Assembly: GCA_044223975.1 (NCBI GenBank)
Contig: JBGALI010000011.1
Coordinates: 62,001-126,000 of the forward strand
Source: CAZCPB01 sp044223975
GTDB lineage: Bacteria; Planctomycetota; Phycisphaerae; Phycisphaerales; UBA1924
Reading direction: 5' to 3'
DNA: 64,000 nucleotides
This document shows, one piece after another, positions 50,024 to 58,489 of this stretch. The position numbers and the translations under genes were made by a program. The notes under the pieces are model-generated. The model saw nothing but the letters and a program-made list of their open reading frames with translations, had not been told where the DNA came from and did not search any database. Every line of letters starts with the position of its first letter. The stretch's first letter is position 1.

Positions 50024-52477
50024 CTAGAAAAGACCGGGGCCTTCGTCGACGGGGACGAGCTTGCCGTTGACCAGACGCATTTTGGGCTTGGGCTTCTTGG
50101 ACTGGGCGACGGGGGGAGCGGGCGCGGTTGTGGCGGCGGGCTTCTGCGAGGGAGGTGCTTTCTCTTTGGCGGGCGTTGACGCGGCTTCGCGCTCACGCTT
50201 GGGGTTCGTGGGCTTGGTGTTTGGCTTGGTGTCAGGTTTGGTATCGGGCTTGGCCGGGGGCGATTTGGCGGGTTTGGAGCGGGCCGAGGGCGCGGTGTCG
50301 ATAAGGCGCGGCTCGTCTTCGTCGGCGCGGGCGAGGGAGGCGACTTTCAGTGCCGCGGCTTCGGCTTTGGACTGGGCGAACGGGTCGGGCTTGGGAGCCT
50401 TGGCGCCCGCGGCCTTCTGGTTCTTTGCGGCGATTTTCGATGAAGGCGAAGAGGGAGTAGAGGCAGGTGGGACACCTGCGCCACTAGCACGGGTCGACGG
50501 AGGGAGAGTCGGCGCGGCCTGCTCGACGATGATGACGCCTTCCTGGTCGCCGTCGTCCTCCTTGAGGGCCTTGCCCTCTTCGTCGAGCTGGAGGTCGGCG
50601 ATGGCGGTGCGCTTGCGGGCCTGGGTTAGGAGGGCTTCGTAGAGCTTCTTGGCGTCGGTGCCGTTGATGGTGTTGATGGCCTTGGAGATCTCGCCGATGT
50701 AGCGCTCGAAGATGTCGCGGCGCTCGCCCTCGCGGCGCATCTTGAGGCGCTTGCGGAGGTAGGTGCCGAGCTTTCTGCCGCACTCCATAAGCGCGAGCTT
50801 CATCTCCTTGCGGATCTCGTCGTAGTCCGCGATGGCTTCCTTGGACTCGCTGGTGAAGGGGACCCACACGCTGGCCATGTGGATCATGATCACCAGGGGG
50901 CCGATGGGGACGGAGTTCTTGGGCTGCTGGAGGTCGTAGTTGCGCCAGTTGGTCTCGATCACGCCCTTGAAGCTCGAGCAGGCGGACTGCTGGTAGAGCA
51001 GCGGGACGCGGTTGGCGAAGCGAATAACGCGCGAGGCTTCATCGCCGGGGAGCTCGCCGCCGAAGGCGATCGCGGATTCGATGAGGAAAGGGCGGCCGCG
51101 GTAAACGGCGGGCTCGCGGCTGCTGGCGGCGTAGAACTCGGCGCGGACGCCCTTGAACATGCCCTTCAAGAGCTGCTGCACGCCGATGGGTGCGAGGCAG
51201 TCGGTAGGAGGCGGGGGCAGCTTGGAGTCCTGGAGCTCCTTGAAGAGCTTCTCAGCCTTCTCGTGGTCGATGTCGACGACCTTGGTGCGGCTGGTGACGC
51301 CGATTTTCTCGCAGAAGGACCCGGCGGTAGCGGAAGAAACGCGGCTGAACTTGTCCTGCAGGAAGTTGTAGAGCGTGTAACCGGACTTTTCGGTCTCGGC
51401 TTCCTTGAGCATCTGGAGAAGGATGCCGAGCTCAATGCCACGGGGGTGCGGCTGGATTTCCTTGGTCTCGGGCGGGAGCTCGGTGACGGCGCGGGGGAAG
51501 ATGATGACGCCGTTGGTCTCGGTGGTGGTGGAAGGCGCGGGGGGAGCGGGGAGTGGGGAGTCGGGAGTGGGGGAAGCGCCCTTGGCGTCAGTAGCTTTGG
51601 CGTCCTTGTCCTTCTGGCCCTTGGCGCCCTTCAGAAGCGGGACGTCCTCCTCTTCCTCGCTGACTTTCGTGGGAGGGACGAAGGTGATCTTGGCGTGCGG
51701 GTTGGCGATGGCGGTGAGGTCGAGGAACTCATCGACCGAGCCGCGGCCCTTCTGGTAACGACCCTCGAGCTCGATCGAGACGCTGGTGCCGGTGGGGTAG
51801 TCGGTGGGGGAGAGGAACGACCCCTGCTCCGAGAGCTCGCGCGTCCCCGCGGTGAGCTCGCGGAGGCGTTTGAGCGGGAAATCCTCGGTCTCCTCGTCGG
51901 TCGTGACCTCGGCGCGGTTGGTCTTGGTGTTCATGGCCAGCTCGATGTGGTGAGCCGGCTTCTTGGCGCCCGGACGGGTGTGGATCACCATCGGCTTGCC
52001 GGTGGTGATGAGTCCGAACATGCCCGCGGCAGAGATTCCGATGCCCTGCTGGCCGCGGGACATCTTGAGTCGGTGAAACTTGGAGCCGTAGAGGAGGCGA
52101 CCGAAGATGTTCTCGACCTGCTTGCGGACGATGCCGGGGCCGTTGTCGATGACGGTGACGCGGTAGCGGGACTGCTTGGCCTCGCGCCCGCGGTCGGGTT
52201 GGAGGTCCTCGATGACGACGGTGATGTCGGGGAGGATGCCGGCTTCTTCGCATGCGTCGAGGGAGTTGTCGACGGCCTCCTTGACGGTGGTGAGGAGGGC
52301 CTTGCGAGGGTTGTCGAAGCCGAGCAGGTGGCGGTTTTTGGCGAAGAACTCGGAGACGGAGATATCGCGCTGCTTGGTCGCCATGGACTCGGCCGTGGCG
52401 CGCGGCGCAGGCTTGGACTTGCTCACGGGCTGGGTTCTCTCGGCGGACGGGGGATCCATCACCTCAGTGGACGACAT
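50024..52477 (-). CDS. top6B: DNA topoisomerase VI subunit B (GHKL ATPase)
   Basis: The ATP-driven subunit of type IIB topoisomerase, 817 residues. The GHKL fold (about 40-265) has EAVDNSLDAC (67-76), DNGPGI (111-116) and RGQQGIGISAAGMFG (141-155). A charged, Pro-rich insert (about 270-330) precedes the H2TH domain (about 343-435; HPRGIELGILLQML, PPPPTDCLAPIGVQQLL). The transducer follows (about 436-605; RFANRVPLLYQQSAC, VPFTSESKEAIADYDEI). The last 190 residues are a Lys/Pro/Ala-rich tail ending MRLVNGKLVPVDEGPGLF. The archaeal subunit is about 530 residues, so insert and tail are extras. GGGAGG lies seven bases before the ATG. Confidence 0.93.
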   Translation of the reverse strand: MSSTEVMDPPSAERTQPVSKSKPAPRATAESMATKQRDISVSEFFAKNRHLLGFDNPRKALLTTVKEAVDNSLDACEEAGILPDITVVIEDLQPDRGREAKQSRYRVTVIDNGPGIVRKQVENIFGRLLYGSKFHRLKMSRGQQGIGISAAGMFGLITTGKPMVIHTRPGAKKPAHHIELAMNTKTNRAEVTTDEETEDFPLKRLRELTAGTRELSEQGSFLSPTDYPTGTSVSIELEGRYQKGRGSVDEFLDLTAIANPHAKITFVPPTKVSEEEEDVPLLKGAKGQKDKDAKATDAKGASPTPDSPLPAPPAPSTTTETNGVIIFPRAVTELPPETKEIQPHPRGIELGILLQMLKEAETEKSGYTLYNFLQDKFSRVSSATAGSFCEKIGVTSRTKVVDIDHEKAEKLFKELQDSKLPPPPTDCLAPIGVQQLLKGMFKGVRAEFYAASSREPAVYRGRPFLIESAIAFGGELPGDEASRVIRFANRVPLLYQQSACSSFKGVIETNWRNYDLQQPKNSVPIGPLVIMIHMASVWVPFTSESKEAIADYDEIRKEMKLALMECGRKLGTYLRKRLKMRREGERRDIFERYIGEISKAINTINGTDAKKLYEALLTQARKRTAIADLQLDEEGKALKEDDGDQEGVIIVEQAAPTLPPSTRASGAGVPPASTPSSPSSKIAAKNQKAAGAKAPKPDPFAQSKAEAAALKVASLARADEDEPRLIDTAPSARSKPAKSPPAKPDTKPDTKPNTKPTNPKREREAASTPAKEKAPPSQKPAATTAPAPPVAQSKKPKPKMRLVNGKLVPVDEGPGLF

Positions 52478-52507
52478 GAGCGGCCCTCCCTGGCTGCTGA
52501 AGCGTAG

Positions 52508-52536
52508 AGAATAGCGAGGAGCGGGCGGGTGGTCAG
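52508..52536 (-). promoter_or_regulatory. Possible promoter of top6B
   Basis: Minus strand CTGACC (52531-52536), a 17-base spacer, then TATTCT (52508-52513), about 30 bases before the ATG. The -10 is good and the -35 moderate. Confidence 0.35.
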
Positions 52537-52605
52537 GTCGCGGGATGAATCGGCCAACCGGGCCCGAGTGGGAGAATCAAGGCTGGCGCCGGTGCGTGAT
52601 CGCGG

Positions 52606-52848
52606 CTACGCGTCAGGCTCCGGGCCAGCCGGGGGAGGGCGCCGTACGGCGGTGCGGCGGTTGTGCCCCGCGGATTCTCGTTCACGCATTCGGCGGGTGA
52701 TGACGCCCAGGGCGATGGGGAGACTGCCGAAGAACGTGACGCACACCAGCGCGAAAACGACCATCGCGAAGTCGTCGCGCATCGACCGCCACGCCCATAC
52801 GAGGATGGCGCCGTCGACGAGCAGGAGCGCGGCGATCGTGTACCTCAC
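52606..52848 (-). CDS. Small two-helix membrane protein
   Basis: Protein of 80 residues with two probable membrane helices (about 4-20 and 29-49; IAALLLVDGAILVWAW and MVVFALVCVTFFGSLPIAL) and a basic, Pro-rich C-terminal tail. No family known. It starts at GTG, and a TACCAT box six bases upstream suggests a leaderless message. Confidence 0.55.
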   Translation of the reverse strand: MRYTIAALLLVDGAILVWAWRSMRDDFAMVVFALVCVTFFGSLPIALGVITRRMRERESAGHNRRTAVRRPPPAGPEPDA

Positions 52849-52854
52849 GCGTGG

Positions 52855-52860
52855 ATGGTA
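52855..52860 (-). promoter_or_regulatory. -10-like box TACCAT, leaderless spacing
   Basis: The box lies six bases before the GTG of the small membrane protein. Confidence 0.35.
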
Positions 52861-52969
52861 GAGGCGCGCGGGGGCGGCGCCGGATTTTCAACGAACCTCC
52901 CCCGGCCTCGGTCCTGGCGGACGGCGTCAACGCTCGGCCACCCCCTCCGCAAGGGCGGAGGAGAACCAT

Positions 52970-53401
52970 TCACCGCGCCGGCCGGATCTCGAGGCGCCAG
53001 TCCTCCGCGCCCGCGTCGATCGCGTTGCCGGGCAGGAAGACCTGGCTGCGCGAGGGGAGCTGGATCCAGCGCCAGTCGGGGCCCTTGGGCTCGTCGGGGA
53101 TCGGCACGCCGCTCTTATTGAGGAAGATGAATCGGTACTCGGCGCGGAGGTCGGCGCGGTCGGTGATGGCGCGGATGGGGACGACGACGCTCATGATGCG
53201 GGCGTGCTCGACCTTGGGGACGCCGTTGACGATCAGGCCCTGGAGTTCGCGGTCCACGACGATCTGGGGGTATGCCGCGGCGGGGAGCTGGTCGGGCTGG
53301 GAAGACGCCGGGGCTTTCACCGTGTCGCAGCCGGTCAGGAGGAGCGAGGGGAGCGCGGCGGCGGCGAGCAGGGCGAGCGAGCGGCGGGTGATGCGGTTCA
53401 T
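52970..53401 (-). CDS. YcfL-like lipoprotein (DUF1425)
   Basis: Lipoprotein of 143 residues, lipobox LLTGC. The DUF1425 domain (about 50-140) has QIVVDRELQGLIVNGVPKVEH, LRAEYRFIFLNKSGVPI and WRWIQLPSRSQVFLPGNA. In gammaproteobacteria ycfL sits next to lpoB, and that neighbourhood is kept here. It is the last gene of the four-gene unit running from 56130. AGGAG lies nine bases before the ATG. Confidence 0.82.
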   Translation of the reverse strand: MNRITRRSLALLAAAALPSLLLTGCDTVKAPASSQPDQLPAAAYPQIVVDRELQGLIVNGVPKVEHARIMSVVVPIRAITDRADLRAEYRFIFLNKSGVPIPDEPKGPDWRWIQLPSRSQVFLPGNAIDAGAEDWRLEIRPAR

Positions 53402-53420
53402 GGGTCCTTCTCCTGTGTGT

Positions 53421-54923
53421 TCATCGCGGGCTGGCGGGCGGGGGCACGGGGGCCGTCACGCGGGCTTCGTTGACGAAGCCCATGCGGCGGAAGCCCCGGC
53501 GGTCGGTATGGACGCCGGGGTCTGCCGCGGCGCGGGGGGCGAGGGACTGGGCGGCGGGGATGCGGATGTAGCGGAGTCGGATCGGGTCGGTGGGGGGCGG
53601 GGGAGCAAGGTCGGCGATGGAAACGCCCGAGGCAGCGTCGCCCTCCACGGAGATCGTGATGCGCGTGCCCTGGGCGGGGATGAAGATCGGGGCGATGTAG
53701 GTGCGCTGCGGGAGGATCTCGCAGAAGCGAAGGTCGGCGCCGGCGGTGGCTTTAAGGGCCATGCCGGCAAGGGCGATGCCCAGGCCCGCGAGTCCCTGGG
53801 CGGTGCGCTCGGCGGAGGTGTTGCGCCCAAGGCCGGTGGTGGCGGTGATGAGACCGCCGGTCACGAGCACATCGCCGATGATGCTCTTGGCCTTGCGCAC
53901 GTCCTCGAAGCTGTTCCACATGTGGTCCTGGGCCATCGCGTTGACATCGCAGGCCCAGGGGAACGATTCGGGCGCGGCGCCGTTGACCTGCACGACAAGG
54001 CGGCGGCCGTCGCTCGCGGTGCGCGGCACGAAGCGCGAGAGCGAGCCGTCGGGGCCGTAGCGGACCTTTTCGGGTCCGCGGCCGTAGTCGACGATCAGGA
54101 CCGCGTTGGCCGTGCCGCTGCCGATGCGATCGGCGACTTCGCGGAGCGGGGGGTTGAGGGTGAAGGCCTCGCGGAAATCGTCCTGGGCTTCGGAGAGGCG
54201 GTCGGGGTCGGAACGGCCGAGCGCGTAGTTGGAGAGGCCGGCCATGGCGTAGCCGAACGCGAAGTTGGTCTTGGTGGGCGTGTAGCCGTGATCGATGTAC
54301 CTGTCGTATTCGCCGGGGCGCACCTGCTCGCGCCTGGCGGCTTCGGCGGCGATTTCCTCCTTGGACTTCTTGCGGTCCTTGCCGTCGGCATCGCCGAAGT
54401 TCTTGAGCTGGAACAGAGAGGCGTCGGCGGCGGCGCGGGCGTTGTCCCACTGGCCGAGCTCGGCGTAATTGATCGAGGTGTAGGTGAAGGCCAGAGCCTG
54501 CTCGAAGGGCTCGCCCTTCCAGAAGATGGTGCCGCCCTCGCCCAGGAAGGAAGCCGCGACGGTCTGGTCGTCGTTGATGCCCTGGCGGCGCAGGGTCATA
54601 AACGTTTCAAAGAAGGGAGGCTCTGCCGCGGCGGGCGTCCCGGCGGCGAGGTTGACCATTCCGAGGCGCATGTTGTCGAGGACGTACTCGCGCTCGCGGC
54701 CGTCGGGCTTGGCGAGGTTCGACTCGAGGCCGGCCCGGGCGGTGGTGTAGTCGCCGCGCTCGACGGCATTGCGCAGGGCCATGTCGGGGACGTAGGAGGA
54801 GCAGGCAGGGACCGCGGCGATGATTGCGAGCAGAAGGAGGGACGAAGTGAGCGCGGAGAAGCGACCGTGCGGCCATACGCGGGGCGCTTCCGAGCGAGAA
54901 GGGCCGGGAGTCGGGGCGATCAT
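53421..54923 (-). CDS. COG3014-like lipoprotein
   Basis: Lipoprotein of 500 residues, lipobox VPACS. The N-terminal half is TPR-like (NAVERGDYTTARAGLESNL, YTSINYAELGQWDNARAAAD), followed by GTANAVLIVDYGRGPEKV and a hydrophobic glycine-rich segment (LVTGGLITATTGLG, near residue 355) before a beta-rich C-terminal part. The family is known mainly through its genomic link with LpoB and YcfL. The ATG overlaps the previous stop by one base, so it is coupled to the LpoB-like gene. Confidence 0.78.
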   Translation of the reverse strand: MIAPTPGPSRSEAPRVWPHGRFSALTSSLLLLAIIAAVPACSSYVPDMALRNAVERGDYTTARAGLESNLAKPDGREREYVLDNMRLGMVNLAAGTPAAAEPPFFETFMTLRRQGINDDQTVAASFLGEGGTIFWKGEPFEQALAFTYTSINYAELGQWDNARAAADASLFQLKNFGDADGKDRKKSKEEIAAEAARREQVRPGEYDRYIDHGYTPTKTNFAFGYAMAGLSNYALGRSDPDRLSEAQDDFREAFTLNPPLREVADRIGSGTANAVLIVDYGRGPEKVRYGPDGSLSRFVPRTASDGRRLVVQVNGAAPESFPWACDVNAMAQDHMWNSFEDVRKAKSIIGDVLVTGGLITATTGLGRNTSAERTAQGLAGLGIALAGMALKATAGADLRFCEILPQRTYIAPIFIPAQGTRITISVEGDAASGVSIADLAPPPPTDPIRLRYIRIPAAQSLAPRAAADPGVHTDRRGFRRMGFVNEARVTAPVPPPASPR

Positions 54924-55525
54924 CAGTTGTACGCCTTTCCGACCGCGGCACGCTTGAACTCGAAGGAGCCGGTCCAGACGACCTCGCCGGTGGAGAGGTC
55001 GGAGATGCGGTACTGGCAGTAGTACGCGTCGGTGCGGGCGCCGCCGGTGCTGGCGGTGACGGAGCGGAAGATCGCCTCCATGACGTGGGTGGGGGCGCGG
55101 AGCGAAGCGGCGCGCTCGGCCTCGGGGACGTTCACCTTGAGCTCGTCGAGACGCTCGACGGGGATCACGATGCGGATGTTGCGTTCCCGCGAGAGCTCCT
55201 GAATCGAAAACGAGTCGAGGACGCGGTACATGAGGTACCAGCGGTCGTTGTCGCGGAGCACATCCGAGGTGTAGTTGATCACCTTGCGGAGGGTGATGGT
55301 CAAAGGCGGGGACTGGGGCGTGCGGTTGGCGAGGAACGAGCTGGCCTTGAGCTGCTCGGTGATCTCGGTGGTGATCTCGGTCAGATCGGCGCTGGTGATG
55401 GAGGTGGATTCGCCGGAGGTGCGCGTGGCGGGCGCGCACGAGGGGGCGGCGAGCGCGAGCAGGAGGGAGATGATGGCGAGCGGGCGCAAGGCTTGGGTCC
55501 GTGCGGCGTGGCGCGCCGGGCTCAC
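54923..55525 (-). CDS. LpoB-like lipoprotein, copy 2
   Basis: Lipoprotein of 200 residues with a signal peptide ending near APSCA. The fold resembles LpoB, the outer-membrane activator of penicillin-binding protein PBP1b: DLTEITTEITEQLKASSFL, WYLMYRVLDSFSIQEL and CQYRISDLSTGEVVWTGSFEFKRAAVGKAY. The last motif is shared with LpoB/CsgG-type proteins. The ATG overlaps the stop of the upstream copy (ATGA). Identification rests on motif and neighbourhood. Confidence 0.72.
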   Translation of the reverse strand: MSPARHAARTQALRPLAIISLLLALAAPSCAPATRTSGESTSITSADLTEITTEITEQLKASSFLANRTPQSPPLTITLRKVINYTSDVLRDNDRWYLMYRVLDSFSIQELSRERNIRIVIPVERLDELKVNVPEAERAASLRAPTHVMEAIFRSVTASTGGARTDAYYCQYRISDLSTGEVVWTGSFEFKRAAVGKAYN

Positions 55526-56130
55526 TTGTACGTCTGCTCGTACCTCTTGGAGAAGATGATCTGGCCGTCGCTGGCGCGCATCAGCTGAAAGTTGAGGTAG
55601 AAGCCGCGGGTATCGGGGCGATCGAGGCTGAAGGCGTTGCCGTTGAGGAAGTACGTGTAGTTTTCGTTGATCTTGCGGTCGCCGGGGGGAGCGCCCAGCT
55701 CGCGGGCGCGGAGGTCGTCGAAACGGGCCCGGTTCTCGACGACGCGGAAGTACTTGCGGAATTCGGCGCTGTTGAGCAGCATGTCGCGGCAGCGCTCGCG
55801 GACGACCTCAAAGTCGGTGGTGGGCATGTTCGAGGTCTTGTTGGCGATGTCGCCGTAGACGAGCGTGCACAGGAACGCCTGGCCCTCGGGGCGCAGCTCG
55901 GTCTGCGAGAGCGTCTCGAGGTCCTTCATCAAAGCCTCGGCGACGCGGCTGCTGGCGTCGTAGAGATCGGCGACGTACATCTTGCCGGACTTCATCTCGG
56001 CCTCGGTCGTTTCGCCCGGGGGGACGCGCCCGGTCTGCTTGCCCTGGTAGGACTGGCAGCCGGTGGCGCCGGCGATGCCCAGCGCGGCGAACACGAGCAG
56101 TGCCGGACGGGTGAGGTTCGTGATGCTCAT
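55522..56130 (-). CDS. LpoB-like lipoprotein, copy 1
   Basis: Lipoprotein of 202 residues, lipobox GATGC. MYVADLYDASSRVAEALMKDLETL, TLVYGDIANKTSNMPTTDF, FRVVENRARFDDLRAREL and GFYLNFQLMRASDGQIIFSKRYEQTYK match the LpoB pattern well, more so than copy 2. It probably stimulates a peptidoglycan synthase from the outer membrane. First gene of the operon 56130-52970. GGAG lies six bases before the ATG. Confidence 0.78.
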   Translation of the reverse strand: MSITNLTRPALLVFAALGIAGATGCQSYQGKQTGRVPPGETTEAEMKSGKMYVADLYDASSRVAEALMKDLETLSQTELRPEGQAFLCTLVYGDIANKTSNMPTTDFEVVRERCRDMLLNSAEFRKYFRVVENRARFDDLRARELGAPPGDRKINENYTYFLNGNAFSLDRPDTRGFYLNFQLMRASDGQIIFSKRYEQTYK

Positions 56131-56277
56131 CGAAGACTCCGGTGCCGCGATGATCGTGGCGCGGCGGTTGTTTGTGCTTGAGAGAGACATCATACCGGTG
56201 CGCAGACGGACCGGGGCCGACGCCGGCCGCGGTTGGAAAGCACGATGTGGAAGGATGCCCGCGTCCAGACTTTGCCG

Positions 56278-57597
56278 TCAGTGACGGCCGCCACGACCGC
56301 CACCGCCACCGCCGCCCCCTCGGCCGCTGGCGCCGGCGAAGCTCGCACGAGCGCCGCCACCGCCGCTGGGAGCGCCGTGGTATGCGCTGCCGCCGCCGCC
56401 CGACCCGCCGCGGCTGTAGGCGCTGCTTGACCCGCTGCGGTAGGAACCGCCCACGGCAACGTTGGAGCCGCCGTAATTGCCGGAGGCATAGTTAAACGAC
56501 ACGGCCACGGAGCTGCCCCCGCCGCACCCGCCCCAGCCGCTGCCGCAATACGACGGGCGGCAGACGGGAGCGCAGTATCGGGGCGCGTAGTAGCGGGGAG
56601 CGCAGTAGCCATATCCGGCGTAGCCGTACGCGGGGTAGGCGTATCCGGGATAGCCGTAACCGTATCCGAAGCCGATGCTGCCGGAGCCCCAGCCGTACCC
56701 GACGGCGATGGACCACGATGAACTCGGCACGTAGGCCGCTTCCTGCACGTACACCGGCGCGGTGTAGATGGGCGCGGGCTGCACGATCACGGGCTGCTGG
56801 ACGACGACGGGTTGCTGGACCACCACCGGCTGCTGCGTATAGACCGGCTGCTGCACGACCACGGGCGCCGGGGCGGGCTGGGCCTGCGTGTACACGGTGT
56901 TCGAGGCGGCCGGCGCCGGGGCGCTGGCGGCGGGGAGCGGCTGGCTGTAGGCCGAGGGCGCGCTGGCCACGGTGGCGCCGCCGCGGTAGAAGTTCGTGAA
57001 GCGCTGCTGCGCATCGGCGCTGATGGCGATCGCATAGGCGCTCACCCGATCGGCGTCGACGGTGGGCCGGCCGGAGGCCGGCGAGATGTCGTAGACCCAT
57101 TCGCCGACCACGGCGCCGCGGCGCACGTCGACGATCTGGTAGCTCGTCCGCAGCTGCGGGCCCGCGCTCGCCGAGGTCCTGGCCTCGGTGACCATCGCAA
57201 CCACGACCTCCGCGCGGGTCTGCTCGGCGATCATGGCCGCGGCGCGACGGACATCCGTTGAGGCGACCGCTCCGATCGCAGAATCGCGCGAGGCGCGCGA
57301 GGAGGATTCATCGGGGACCATGATGACCTCTCCCGAGCGAAGCATGTCGCGCGTGCGCGAGGCGAGCAGTCCGGCCTGCGCCGAGAGGTCGTTGGACGGG
57401 TGGGCCAAGTCGGGCAGATAGAAGTCGACCACGGCCACAATCGGCCGGCCCGCGCTGCGGTAGGCGTCGGCGAAGGTGAACACGGGCGCCTGCGCCGATG
57501 GCGGCAGCGGGAGGCGGTCGGTCTGGGCGAAGCCGGGGGCGCTGAACGCCCCCATCGCCAGGGCGGGCAGGAGGGAACGCAAGGTTCGCGATTTCAC
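56278..57597 (-). CDS. Secreted protein with CsgG/LpoB-like N-terminal region and Tyr/Gly-rich tail
   Basis: Exported protein of 439 residues, signal peptide ending at GFAQ. Residues about 30-210 resemble the nucleotide-binding-like fold of LpoB/CsgG proteins (IVAVVDFYLPDLAHP, LASRTRDMLRSGEVIMVPDE, RAEVVVAMVTEARTS, YQIVDVRRGAVVGEWVYDI). Then come a Val-Val-Gln-Gln-Pro-Val repeat zone (about 250-285), a Tyr/Gly/Pro zone (about 310-355) and a Gly/Ser-rich end. The GTG start has GGAG seven bases upstream. It may be a surface or matrix protein. It lies just upstream of the LpoB operon. Confidence 0.68.
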   Translation of the reverse strand: MKSRTLRSLLPALAMGAFSAPGFAQTDRLPLPPSAQAPVFTFADAYRSAGRPIVAVVDFYLPDLAHPSNDLSAQAGLLASRTRDMLRSGEVIMVPDESSSRASRDSAIGAVASTDVRRAAAMIAEQTRAEVVVAMVTEARTSASAGPQLRTSYQIVDVRRGAVVGEWVYDISPASGRPTVDADRVSAYAIAISADAQQRFTNFYRGGATVASAPSAYSQPLPAASAPAPAASNTVYTQAQPAPAPVVVQQPVYTQQPVVVQQPVVVQQPVIVQPAPIYTAPVYVQEAAYVPSSSWSIAVGYGWGSGSIGFGYGYGYPGYAYPAYGYAGYGYCAPRYYAPRYCAPVCRPSYCGSGWGGCGGGSSVAVSFNYASGNYGGSNVAVGGSYRSGSSSAYSRGGSGGGGSAYHGAPSGGGGARASFAGASGRGGGGGGGGRGGRH

Positions 57598-57784
57598 GGC
57601 TGATCTCCGCACGAAGATAGTGCCCACTGAATCTAGTACGCGCTGGGGGCTCGGAAGTTCCAGCGAAGTGCGGATGCCATCGGGCGCTCGGGCGGGCCGT
57701 GCGGCGGGATGTGTATCTATTCTGTTAGGGTCGGGGCTCTTGGGGGTTGCCGGGGACGTGCGAATTCGGGGAGGCGTGTCGGCG

Positions 57785-58489
57785 TCAGGGGCTGGGCACC
57801 AGAATCGTCGTGCCGTTGCTCTCGTCGCGCTCACCGACGATGCACGCGACCACGACCCCGGCCACGGCTTCCGGTGTCAGCGTCTTTGCCTTGGGGATGG
57901 TGGTGGCGGGGAAATTGGCGCGCAGCATGTCGGTCTCGACGGCGCCCGGCGCGACGGCGAAGGCGCGCACGCCGATAGTGCGGCCTTCCTTGGCACAGGC
58001 CTGGGCCAGCATGTTCACGGATGCCTTTGCCGCGGCGTAGGCGATGAAGCCGGGGAAGGGATCGACGGTGGCCATGGATGAGACGTTGACGATGCAGCCG
58101 GAGCGTTGACGTCGGAAGAACGGCCACACGCTGGCGATGGCGACCACCGGGGCGGTGGCGTTGGTATCGAAGCACTCCCGGATCGCGTCGAGGCCGAGGC
58201 GGTCGATCGGGCCCATGGGCGCGGCGCCGGCGTTGTTGATGAGTGCATCAACGCGCCCGAACGTGCTGGAGATGGTGTCGAGGGCGCGCTGGAGTTGCTC
58301 GGGGTTGGCGACGTTGGCCGGCACGGCCATCCAGGGCGTGGTGAGCACGGCGCCGGTGCCGTTCAGGCGCTCGGCGCGGCGGCCGATGAGCCCGAGCCGG
58401 TAGCCGCGCTGGCTGAGGAGGGTCGCGACGGCGCGGCCGATTCCGGAGCCTGCGCCGGTCACGATCGCTACGGGGGCAACATCGCTCAT
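57785..58489 (-). CDS. Short-chain dehydrogenase/reductase
   Basis: Classical SDR of 234 residues, NAD(P)-dependent. The cofactor site TGAGSGIG is at about 11-18, NNAGAAP at about 90, catalytic Ser in VNVSSMA and Tyr-x-x-x-Lys in YAAAKAS. PGAVETDM is also typical. Substrate unknown. The ATG overlaps the cinA stop (ATGA), so the gene is coupled to cinA. Confidence 0.88.
   Translation of the reverse strand: MSDVAPVAIVTGAGSGIGRAVATLLSQRGYRLGLIGRRAERLNGTGAVLTTPWMAVPANVANPEQLQRALDTISSTFGRVDALINNAGAAPMGPIDRLGLDAIRECFDTNATAPVVAIASVWPFFRRQRSGCIVNVSSMATVDPFPGFIAYAAAKASVNMLAQACAKEGRTIGVRAFAVAPGAVETDMLRANFPATTIPKAKTLTPEAVAGVVVACIVGERDESNGTTILVPSP

Noticed and set aside
45761..52477. Topo VI pair considered as Topo VIII or a fused Spo11-like relic
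   Set aside because: Separate subunits with the full transducer, H2TH and Toprim domains are present, as in Topo VI. Topo VIII is a single shorter fused chain.
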